Origin: Tubulanus polymorphus
Lineage: Eukaryota > Nemertea > Palaeonemertea > Tubulaniformes > Tubulanidae
Length of the DNA stretch: 64,000 nucleotides
NCBI RefSeq assembly: GCF_964204645.1
Contig: NC_134029.1
Location: forward strand, 8,794,850-8,858,849
Reading direction: 5' to 3'
A model generated the notes under the pieces. The model made no database searches. It was not told where the DNA came from and was given only the letters and a program-made list of their open reading frames with translations. A program made the position numbers and the translations under genes. Numbering within the stretch: the first letter of the stretch is position 1; every line of letters begins with the position of its first letter. This document shows, piece by piece, positions 20,836-30,645 of the stretch.

Positions 20836-22157
20836 TTCTTACCCGTCTATTTTCTATATATCATTTTTTAAACCTTGCGTTAAAATGCGTAATTTCGATA
20901 AAGACCACAAAGCGATCGGTACACACATGCAAGGTGCGTGAATATAAGGTAATTAGCTAAGAGATTTTTACTCTGACTATTAAATTGAATAAATACTTAT
21001 CACTAGTAACGAATCTCCATCTGGTATTCCTTTCACTGAGCGCCGAATCAGCCCAGGGTTAACTGTGGCACTATAAGCGCAAAGACACTCGACGTGTGAC
21101 GCTACGGTTTTTCTAGACAGAAAGATGCAGTAACCACGGCAACGGGATACATCAACTACTCAGACTCTTGAAACCCCTGATAATCTGACCTCGCTGCTAT
21201 AATAAATGACAGATCTGAATTCATTTTCGCAACTTATAAATGTCTATTTGCGACTAACGAACGATTTGCGGGATCGCCTATACAAACGTGCGCTCCGGGA
21301 AATTGATTTGACTCGAAACGAACGTTTGTATCGTCCACGATTGTCAGTTCAGTCATAATATTCCGGTATCTAGGCCTACCACCGAGACATTCGGAAGCCT
21401 ATAACTCGTGTTCCATTCTTCGTCATTTGAAAGAAATACGCTCAAAACTTTAGAAATTATCTTTACATTTCCAAGGTATTTCTACTGTACTGAATATTTA
21501 TTTCTAAATCCAATTCTTGTAACTATCAATTCATGCAGAAACATTCTTTTGTATTTGTGGCGTTAGGTAATTATTTCATAATAAGTGATTTACGTGTGAG
21601 TCTAAATTAGGCCCGGGTACTATATTTATATCTGAGTGTGAACGTTTATCATAAACCTCCTTCTAATATTTAAGCATGTGAATTCTTTCTGCTACGTGTA
21701 TTAGTTACGATTATCACAAATGCCTTAACGATATTTTGATCTAAACATAACGCATAATATTCTAGTAATAAAAACACTGTGCTGGATATCTATATCTTCT
21801 ATTCATGTACATTTTACTATAATAGATAAATAAATAATGAAAAAAAATGTATAAGAACTCAATTTCCTTGATCGGATGACATCGTTCGATTTAATGCGCA
21901 ATATGAATCTATATGAGGGGTTTCTGTGGATGTTTGGATCCGCACCATAAATTCAGAAATTCAAGATTGCAGACCGGGATAAGCGGGCATGCGTGAGTTA
22001 CGATTAGCTTATCTGGAAACTATAATATACGCTAGACTTGTTTTTAAATTGAAATTTCTAAACGATAGTAAAGCGATTTCTTCTCACTACAGGTGCTCTA
22101 GTGAAAGAATAAACTCATTCATCCATCCTGCTTCGTAAGATATCGTTACTAGTTTGT

Positions 22158-22300
22158 GGGGCCAGTTACACAGTCGCGACTTGAGCCCAAAAGTAGTCTT
22201 AAATCTTATAACTGGTCTTAAGTTGTTAGATTGGCTATAGCACTGAGTTGATCTTAGACTTGTCTTAAGTCTAAGCCAGCCATGACTATGCAACGGGCCC
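22158..22300. repeat. Partial duplicate of the adjacent palindrome
   Basis: ggccagttacacagtcgc, cttgagcccaaaagt and taagttgttagattggctat match the left arm of the next element; the right arm is mostly lost. Confidence 0.75.
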
Positions 22301-22511
22301 CAGGGGCCAGTTGCACAGTTGTGACTTGAGCCCAAAATTGGTCTTAAATCCTAAGACTGGTCTTAAGTTGTTAGATTGGCTATAGCAAGTTGGTCTTAGA
22401 CTTGTCTTAAGTCTAAGACCAACTTAGTTCTAAAGCCAATCTAACAATTTAAGACCAGTCTTAAGAATCCAGACCACTTTTGGTCTTAAGTCTTGACTAT
22501 GGAACCGGCCC
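22301..22511. mobile_element. Long palindromic MITE-like element (~210 bp)
   Basis: The left arm ggccagttgcacagtt, gtcttaaatc, agactggtcttaa, gttagattggct, ccaacttgct-type blocks are mirrored by agccaatctaac, ttaagaccagtctt and aaccggcc. The centre is gtcttaagtctaagac-like. The whole unit can fold into one hairpin. Confidence 0.85.
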
Positions 22512-23384
22512 TGAAGTCTTATGATGTCTGATTCGTATTGTGCCGGTGTGGGTAATAACCGGTTCACGTCATTTCGCTACACCACACCCGGTTACGAATG
22601 ATCTTATACTTCACTTATCTTAGATATGAAATGTCAGCGCGTGGTCTTTGCTGGATATAATGATGTAGCTAGTTATCGCATCTGAGAAATTATCCTATTT
22701 AGTGTCCTCCCCTGTGAATGAGGTAAGTTTAGGTTACAAATACCGCAGATAGACAGTTCTACCGTGGGCGTCGTTTGTTGAACTACATGCTGGCAAACAT
22801 CCGACAACAATCAGGCTACCAGTAACCCCAGGAAATCATTGTACGATTCGCCGACTATGAAACGTATCACTCCCGAGACGATTAGATGTATCGGCTGAAA
22901 CCAGCAGCCCAGCTTATTGTTGACAAGTAAACAGTGCCACGTATATATGTATGCCACTTCGGAACATCGCGAGGAGATGAGAAATGATGGACTTTATATG
23001 AAAAGTAGAGATATATTCACGTTGAGGGACAACGTTATCAAACAAAGCATTGATAAACGATTCCATAGTCGAAACCATTGACAAACATGATTAATATCGC
23101 GGAGTCGTGACCTTATCGCATTAATTTCCAACCTGCTGGGCGGGCGCTGATTATTACTGGTCCCACCTGAAATCTATGAATCGTATCAATAATTCTAACG
23201 TATCACAATCATTCAACATTTTTTAGTGAAAATATCATACCTAAAAAAATGGAAATTGGGGACATTAAATCTATCAATCTAATTAGGTTTTCAATTTTTC
23301 AACTCTCAAACGAGCTTCAGACTTACGACCTGTAACAACTTAGCCCAAGCGCTAACAAGCGGTGAACATTGGTAACGATGAAAT

Positions 23385-23445
23385 AGGCGCTTTACAAATA
23401 TCACTGTTTATTATTTTACTATCGCTGTTTATCATTCTATCAGAA
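23385..23445 (+). mobile_element. L2/CR1-like 3' end fragment
   Basis: aggcgctttacaaatatcac followed by tttattatttt resembles the conserved 3' termini of L2-type LINEs. Short, so uncertain. Confidence 0.35.
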
Positions 23446-23821
23446 GTATACCCCTTGGGGTCCCTTTTTGTTATTTCTCTTTATTGAACTAGGTAAATTT
23501 CCTTTGACGCTGTAAAAACCGTTACAATAATGTTTATACACATTGATACCGAGTATACGTTACATAAGGGTTATGTGTGATTCGGTGTGCACTACGTCAT
23601 CAATTCTGGCGTTTCAAAATGGTAACCGGTAAATTCAATTAACTGATCCTGGATAATGAATAAATTACAAGATAATATCTATTGTCGACAACATTCGCCA
23701 ATAGGTCTAAATACGTTATTTATCGAGGCGCCAGTAAACTTTCAAGTTAGTTTGCTTGTTCGTATTGTGATGTGACCGTGTTACTGTATCTTTATTTTTT
23801 AGTAAAAGAGTGAACTTTTAG

Positions 23822-23873
23822 TGATAGTAATGAAAATAATGATAATAATAATTATTATTACTACAATCATCAC
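23822..23873. repeat. AT-rich trinucleotide microsatellite
   Basis: Degenerate ATA/ATT run with gataataataattattatta in its centre. Confidence 0.85.
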
Positions 23874-25771
23874 ATAAATGTAGCTCCTTGGTTACAGTGG
23901 TTGCCCGTACGTGGGACAATGTTTGTTGTAGTTACGTTGAATAAAGTTGGTCGTTTATCCTAATTCGCTCTCGAATCCCCGAGGAGAGCGTCACCATAAA
24001 TATACCCATTGTCAACGTGATCATCGTCATATCGTCGTCCCTATAAATTCTGATTATATTCAAGCCCCTGATAGGAATCTATTGATTGCAGCAATAACGC
24101 GTGTATCGCGCAATCGGAGTATTAACACGAGGACCCGGTAAGCGCATCCCCGTCATCGACGGCGTTCACCCCATTACGTCGTTATATAGAAAAAAAGATC
24201 TGCGCACAAGAGCAAGTTCGAGGTAACTGATGGCGGATTCGAAGTGGAAACCTAGATTGCTCAATAGTAGCGTTGGCGACAAACGCATTGCTTAAACCAT
24301 CGAACTATAAGCGAAAGGGAAGGCCAACTCCGACACGTCACTATACATTAAATGTATGAAATATTTTCGATTATATTAATCTCTGCGAGCATTGAACATA
24401 ACCGTTTTTCAAGATTTGGTATTAAGAATTAAACAAATCAATGAAAAACGTTAAATTAAGAATAGAAACCGGCAACCAGTCTACAACATATATTGTCTAT
24501 CGCCACGGGCGAGGGCGCTGAACAGAACGCAAGATTACTAGCGGTGCCTAGCGGATTTTTGAGGAGTCGGCCTTCCCTTTCGCTTATAGGTTTATGCTTA
24601 AACGCAACGCGGACGGTCAAATATTTTGGCCGAACATTCGTAAAAATATTGAGCCGGTTAAATTGTTCGTCTGTCAGCGCATTACGCATAAATTTTCTCT
24701 TCGATCGAACCAATTAGATAGTCTAAAATCGTTACCACCCGAACATTCTTATGACTGTGTTTGTGTTCTGCATTGGATACTCAAATTCACGGATGTCATG
24801 ACGTATCCTATAGGATAAATATTCCGTACACTTTGACGTGGGGAATAGATAATATATGTAGAAAACCCAATATACACACAATTTAAAAGATTAATTAAAA
24901 GCGGATTTTATTCATCAAAAATTAGAATCAAAATACAAGACATTTCGAACTCTCACAAGAGATCGTTGTCAGATGTCTTTGGTCAGGTGGGTTTAGTTTG
25001 AGAGATAACTTAAACATGAATTCCACCTATGGCTGCTCGGCCAGCATCTTATCTACACGAAGTGGCTTTCGCCCACAAAGTCAGCCTAACTTTCGAAATA
25101 ATCAAACCATTAGCGAAGAGGGGCATCCCAGTACAAGTTTACCAGTACGTCTGGACCGAATATCACAGGGAATCCCCACCATGTTTGGTACTCTAACTCA
25201 AGACAAGTATAATCCGGGGAATCTTGTATTTCATTATCAATATGTCCCTCCGGACCCACGGATTTCATACATTTTAAGAATTCTTCATCACCTTTCCTAT
25301 TTCTAGAACTATGGCAACTTTAACGGGGTTTAATTTTTCGGGTCCTGGCCTACTAACATAATTGTGGTGTCGTGCCATCACTATTGGACAGCGCAATTTT
25401 CAAATCATTTAGCCACGCCAGCGTTTTGTTCGAGTAAAATTGCGGGAAAGTAAAAGAAAAACAATTTGTAGGAAATATCCTGTATTTTTGTTCATCGATG
25501 CTCCGCCATATAGATTTGATTCATATTCACAAGTAGACTCATCTGAATTTCATGATAAAGTAACATATCCCGATGCCATGTGAGAAAGGCAGTTCGAAAG
25601 AAGTAAAGTCACGGACAGTAACGAAAAACCTAACCACCTCAAAACGCGCACAACACTGGAGTGGCGGTACACCCTGTTAGCTTAACCGTGGATAGTAGCT
25701 TATCCGTGGTTGTAAGCACTAACCACCACGATTTGGTGCGGTCTCACTAAATTTGAGCCTAACAATGGTAA

Positions 25772-25975
25772 GGCTAAAAAATTTGATACCTTGTTTCTCC
25801 TTTCTGCTGGAGCTTTTAAGTGGACCCGGACGGCCGCCTGTCTAACATGTACATTACTTCTTTAAGATCATTATCAAGCTAACCATAACGACAGCTATAG
25901 AAATGAACTCACTATAAATTCTATAACGATTTACAAAATGATCCGGCCGATTAGGAGAAATAAGTTACCATATTC
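25772..25975. mobile_element. MITE-like family D, copy 1
   Basis: The left end gataccttgtttctcc is mirrored by the right end aggagaaataagttacc. The interior (gctaaccataac, agctatagaaatgaact) matches the copies at 27063-27274 and 57807-58022. About 205 bp, non-coding. Confidence 0.75.
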
Positions 25976-26704
25976 TTTGCTTAAAACTTACAGGATTTTC
26001 CTGTGGCAGTAAAAAAGAAAGCTGTTATGTAACATAATCCGCGGTATCTACTTTATATGGGCGATTTCTTTAAGGTTATCATAGTTTACACGTATTAATT
26101 AATTCTGACTCACTGCAGATAAATAAATAACTAATCAGCCTCACGTCCGTTGTCACCAGTTGATCCTGTCTACAGATTAGACACACCCATATACGAAAAT
26201 ATGATCAAAACAAGCTCAACGTGCGTCGTTATAGGTGTCACACCCGTGGCATGTAGAATTACCGGCCGTTTACTTAGTAGAAAAAATAATGTCTTCTAAG
26301 CAAGGAAGTGTCTGTCTATCCTTGCCGGAAATAGATTAAGTCTGTTTCATCGTTCGCAAAAGTAGAAACAAATTTCTTAATGCGGGATGGATGCCACAAG
26401 CTCATTCGATATCGATATCGTATTTAGACTATGTTATTCATTGACGCAAGACGATGTTGGGAATTATATAAAATTTGCTGAAGGCCAACAGGTCGCTGAT
26501 ATCATCCGACGATCGGCTTTATTAGAATACAATTTACCGCGGCATTCGTCGTGATATCTTCAATTATGTCATATATACGTGGTGTGAATGATACGCTTAC
26601 CTAATTGGGTATGGACGGTGTGAAATATTGGTGGATCTAGGCATCAGAAAGAGGCATTCAACGTGGGCTTGAAAAACCTTGTCTGTCATCCGGGTGCGCA
26701 GGTT

Positions 26705-26845
26705 TGCCGCGCAAAAACTTGCCGCACCAGTCCGATGGCCAGTTTTATGATCGCTGAGACAAATTTCACGGAAAGACTATAAATGGATGAATATGGCAGG
26801 GTCCCGCACCGAGGCGAGACTCGATGTCATCAGGTTCGAGAGGAT
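26705..26845 (+). mobile_element. tRNA-derived SINE-like unit, family S1, internally deleted
   Basis: Has the family's left block (cttgccgcac, tgatcgctgagacaaatttc, gactataaatgg) and the end tgtcatcaggttcgag, but lacks the middle core gattggctaataatgac. Confidence 0.6.
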
Positions 26846-27062
26846 GTCATTCAGTAGAGGATACATTTACGCGAGACGACTTGTCGCCGGTGCAAACACC
26901 GTAAATCTGTAAATGATGAATCTGTCACTCAGTCTGACGCCGGTTTGGAAAATATGGTAGATAACCGAGTTTCTTGGTTGAAAGTGCGTCAATGGATTCT
27001 TCGAAATTGTTTAATTTCTTTATCGCTTCACATTAGAAAAAAGGAGCCCCAAAATCTTCGAA

Positions 27063-27274
27063 TAAGGATAACAAATTGATACCTTGTTCCTCGTTTCTAC
27101 TGAGCCTAAAAATGCCTAACCTTTACATCTGAAAAAATCTAACCTGTACATTACTTTCTGAATCATGGTCAGGCTAACCATAACATACCCGGCAGCCAAA
27201 GAACTGATTAGAAATTTCATTGCAGTTTACAAAAGTGCTCTAGCGACCAGGAGAAACAAGGTATCGTTTTAGCC
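27063..27274. mobile_element. MITE-like family D, copy 2
   Basis: Left attgataccttgttcctc, right aggagaaacaaggtatcg with flanking ttttagcc. Interior gtcaggctaaccataaca matches the other copies. Confidence 0.8.
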
Positions 27275-27874
27275 AAATACCTTGAATGTCTATAGCGCTC
27301 GGCGGGTTGAGAAATCTAGAAATATTAATATTGTGTATAAAGATAACTTCATTGGTGATATACGGGTACAGTTCAGTTCAATAAAACCACGATTTCAGAA
27401 TTTTACTCTGTAATAAGCGAACAAATCTAAATAGGCTTAAAGAAGATCCGTGCCAGTTTTCGGACTGAAATCATTATCATCGAACCCCGGACACTTCAAG
27501 CCGCCGTTAATCACACTGTACCACTATTCATACGTTCATTATACGTATTGCGGTGAACACGACAATATTTCAAGGAGATGCTTTCAATTGAGTTTTAGTT
27601 GAAGCGGTGAGAAGTGATAATCTGGATAACTAGCGGCATTCGTTGTTACTGGTCCACGTCCAATAGCGCATCGAATATGCCGCAGATCAATATAATTCAA
27701 TAACGTTGCGAATCCGCATTCCAATCAGAACTTCGTTGAACATGTTAGAATTATTCAAATATGGATTTAATTTAGCCCGATGACAATATTCAACGGACCT
27801 GTTTCGTAATATGCTAATGCTCTGAATACCTTAAACTTTGAAATCGATATCAGCTTATAATGATATAACGATAC

Positions 27875-27969
27875 GGACACAGCTCCACGGTTTTCTGGGT
27901 AAATTTGACTCTAAAACATCGATTTCAATTCAGGAGTTAACTCTATCTCAAAACCGTGGAACTGGGTGT
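27875..27969. repeat. Palindromic MITE-like repeat, family P
   Basis: cacagctccacggtttt and aaaccgtggaactgggtg are terminal inverted repeats around aacatcgatttcaatt. Confidence 0.7.
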
Positions 27970-28140
27970 ATGCTAACTATTCACCCAGTCCTGGAAGTGG
28001 TTGTCTCCACATTGACCTCCAACACGATTATGCGTGTAACTGTAGTACATCAGACAGTGAAGTTCTTGGTGAAGTTAACTAATGACGAATATGAGTTTAA
28101 CTGTTACACGAAAGTTGACCCTTTATGTTACATTCTAGAA

Positions 28141-28146
28141 TTTATT
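28141..28146 (-). terminator. Likely fascin poly(A) signal
   Basis: AATAAA on the minus strand, about 160 bases after the fascin stop codon. It is the first perfect signal on that side. Confidence 0.5.
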
Positions 28147-28307
28147 TCTTGATTCAGCAATGATTTACATGTCGAAATTAACAAAAGTGATGGATGATGT
28201 GGATTTTCGATCTATTCCCTTCCTAATACTTAATCATTAGTAGTATTCGCTATGACTTCACTACGTAATACGTGGTGGTGATAATTGTTTTAGATGCGTA
28301 CTGTTAA

Positions 28308-29804
28308 TTAGTATTCCCACAGAGTGCTTTTGTCGACTTTATCCGCGCAAGCGCTGAACAATCCATTCTGTTCGCCTTTGATGTATTTTTCATTTCCTGC
28401 TTTGATGGCGAATCTCGCTTGCTCGTGGAACTCCAAACTGAACGGAACCGCGGTCGGACTGTTTGCCAATATCGCTCCGTCATCGGATGCCGCTAAATAT
28501 TTCCCGTTCGATGCTCGTATCGCGTACTTTCCTCCTTCCACATGCTCCAAATGGAAAACGTCAAAGTCGCCTCGGTTGCATTCGATCTTGTCGCTATCCG
28601 AACTTTTGAAACCCACGAAGCCGAATTCACTTTTCAACACTAGAATCGGTCGATTCAACAGTACGACGACGAAACGTTCCTTTTCGGTCGGATCGGTTAC
28701 GTTAGCTGTAAGATGTCCGGTCATTTTAGCCGTTACGAACTTTCCATTGGACCCCTTCAAACCAACCGTACTGGATGAATCGTTGTTCCAAACGAATTCG
28801 AACAGCGTCTCTGGACTTTCGCTCGAACCAGCGGCTTGGACTCCACCGCCTTCGGAGACAATCCAGAATTTGTCATCGCACGTACGCACTCTCCATTTCT
28901 TCTCGGTTTTGACATACTCTAGCTGAAATATTTCCTTTTCGCTTATATCATCCTGATTAGCGCTTATGTCAATGCCTTGCTTTACAGATGCTCGGCGTCC
29001 GTTATGCGCAATCAACGTGATTTGTGGGCGACTTTTTTCGATTGTGAATAATTCATCTTTGCCGATTGTCTTCGCTTTGCCGCTCAGCGTTCCAGTACTG
29101 CCGCTTGCACCGGATAGATATGTGCCGTTGACGTCTTTCAACGCGAAACTTCCATAAACTTGCGCGGACGGATTCAGTTCCATCGTGAAAAAAACCTTAT
29201 CGTCAAGTTTGTCGACTAATTTACCGGAGCAATCGAGGTATCTGTCATCGGCTACGCGTAATGCGTATTTGCCGTCTTTGAATTCAAGAGTTACTAATGT
29301 ATCGTCACCCCATGGCGTCACTTTGGTGCAGTGGATTTCCCCGACATTTTGCACAAGGTGTGCGTACCTTTTACGGTTTACATTACGGAGGTTGATTTGA
29401 GGATGTACGGCTAACTTTGGCATCCAATATTCGGGTGTTTTACTTTTACAATTCAATGCATCGCCTGTTCCAACAAAATAGTCGTTGTACTTAACACTTT
29501 TCAACGCCCATCCGGGTCCATTTGCATCGTATTCTATGTGGAACTTAGCCTCTTCTTCCATTTCTTCGGCATCGCCGCGTATAGCACCGCATTTGTCAGC
29601 GGCAACGTAACGGCCAATGTGACTTTTCAAATACACTACTCCATCTGATCCTTCGCCGTAAACCAAAGTCCAAACCTGTTTCTTGCGGAGCGATGTTGCC
29701 GAGGCATTTATCTGATATCCAAAGGTTTCGGCGGTCAGAAACTTTTTGTCTGAATTCATAAAACCCAACTGCCATTGAGTAAACCCCCCTTTCCCCTGGG
29801 CCAT
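28308..29804 (-). CDS. FSCN1: Fascin, actin-bundling protein, intronless coding region
   Basis: Encodes 498 residues in one exon. Fascin cross-links parallel actin filaments in filopodia and microvilli. Four beta-trefoil domains of about 120-130 residues follow each other, with repeated patterns such as GKYALRVADDRYLDC, NGTYLSGASG, NGKFVTAK and NGKYLAAS. Near-identical family motifs include FLTAETFG, KKQVWTL, RKRYAHL, GKDELFTIE, ISANQDD and the C-terminal SLWEY. Ser38 in NASATSLRKK matches the PKC site that switches off actin binding in vertebrate fascin. I chose the ATG at 29804: it has A at -3 and G at +4 and gives the usual length. An in-frame ATG at 29858 would add 18 unconserved residues in a weaker context. 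A short upstream exon may exist. Confidence 0.96.
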   Translation of the reverse strand: MAQGKGGFTQWQLGFMNSDKKFLTAETFGYQINASATSLRKKQVWTLVYGEGSDGVVYLKSHIGRYVAADKCGAIRGDAEEMEEEAKFHIEYDANGPGWALKSVKYNDYFVGTGDALNCKSKTPEYWMPKLAVHPQINLRNVNRKRYAHLVQNVGEIHCTKVTPWGDDTLVTLEFKDGKYALRVADDRYLDCSGKLVDKLDDKVFFTMELNPSAQVYGSFALKDVNGTYLSGASGSTGTLSGKAKTIGKDELFTIEKSRPQITLIAHNGRRASVKQGIDISANQDDISEKEIFQLEYVKTEKKWRVRTCDDKFWIVSEGGGVQAAGSSESPETLFEFVWNNDSSSTVGLKGSNGKFVTAKMTGHLTANVTDPTEKERFVVVLLNRPILVLKSEFGFVGFKSSDSDKIECNRGDFDVFHLEHVEGGKYAIRASNGKYLAASDDGAILANSPTAVPFSLEFHEQARFAIKAGNEKYIKGEQNGLFSACADKVDKSTLWEY

Positions 29805-30522
29805 GTTGCTGTTTCTTTCAGCAGCTGTGTATCTACCAACAATCAGTGTCGCTGTCATTGGTTGTTAAGGACAGGTGAACATCAACATAGACCCATCCAT
29901 TATTAGTTGATAAAACTGAAGAAGATACGTTTCGACTCTACGAGCCATTTCCAACTTTCTCAGTTTTTGAAAATGGCTCACAGAATTGAGTCAAAACGTC
30001 AGACTATACTTCAGTTTTTTTTTTCTTACAGTGGGTTTTATCAAAAAATTGACATTAATAGACAGTCACCTGCCTATGGACACCAAGATAGACCCATGAC
30101 CCCTACATGCGGATTCTCAATAACCCCTGTCAACATCAGCATTTGCTTTTTTGTGAGCATTGGTCTGATAAGAAATTAAACAATACAATAAAAACCAAAG
30201 TTAAACTCATGAAGAAATTGAAATCAATTGTTGTGAAAGATGAAAAATGATTACCTGCTGAGAGTCCCCCATTATGTCTATATCCTTGGTTAACACCAGA
30301 ATGAATGAATACGCATCGCGCGTGTAATAACGAAAACGTTGAACAGCCACGCAAACTGATGGCGAGGGAGTTGAGTTGCTCACTGGCTCATCAGATAGAA
30401 ACGGCTACAAATCAACCTCTCAGAATATGATGCGCGAATAACAAATCGTAGTGCCGTCCACATAGTTTCCGCAGTAGCGTCGACGTCTGTTTACTGTGAC
30501 ATTCGCGTCCGTTTGCGCCACC
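29805..30522. other. Fascin 5' region
   Basis: Contains an inverted-repeat element (29908-30040) and, on the minus strand, a donor-like CAGCAG|GTAATC at about 30253-30260 that could end a 5' non-coding exon. A short ATG frame just before that donor cannot be joined in phase to the fascin frame at any nearby AG. The part 30440-30520 is less AT-rich and may be promoter; no TATA box is evident. Confidence 0.4.
29908..30040. mobile_element. Inverted-repeat element, IR class, copy 3
   Basis: gataaaactgaag, acgtttcgactc and gagccattt are mirrored by aaatggctc, gagtcaaaacgt, cttcagtttt and ttttatc. The short loop is around ccaactttctc. Confidence 0.75.
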
Positions 30523-30645
30523 ATGTCAAGCGACGATATACCAACAGTCCGATATCAAACTATCAGTAATAACCCAAGCAGTATGCATCTAACCCACGCA
30601 GTACGCAGTAACTATCTCAGACGGCGGTGTGAAACCAGGGCTTAA
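30523..30645 (+). CDS. Possible 40-residue small ORF, divergent from fascin
   Basis: The ATG stands in GCGCCACCATGT, a strong Kozak context, in a locally less AT-rich stretch. The frame runs MSSDDIPTVRYQTISNNPSS and ends CETRA before TAA. It is similar to nothing I recognise. It may be the first exon of a divergent gene or chance. No clear donor follows. Confidence 0.2.
   Translation: MSSDDIPTVRYQTISNNPSSMHLTHAVRSNYLRRRCETRA

Larger units (their letters stand above)
19190..28140. other. TRPC 5' flank / intergenic block, repeat-rich
   Basis: About 9 kb between the first placed TRPC exon and the fascin 3' end. It must contain the TRPC promoter or further 5' exons, which I cannot locate. Repeats: family G (19565-19800), family B copy 1 (20530-20835), palindromes (22158-22511), family G fragment (23570-23640), LINE-like 3' end (23385-23445), ATT/AAT microsatellite (23822-23873), family D (25772-25975, 27063-27274), SINE-like unit (26705-26845) and family P (27875-27969). 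The stretch 21180-21420 is less AT-rich and repeat-free. Confidence 0.7.

Noticed and set aside
28324-28926. 200-codon plus-strand frame opposite fascin
   Set aside because: Antisense shadow of the fascin coding region with no motif of its own.
30253-30275. Short ATG frame ending at a donor, as a first coding exon of fascin
   Set aside because: The frame ends in phase 0, while no nearby AG upstream of the fascin ATG gives a phase-0 join; a non-coding exon remains possible.
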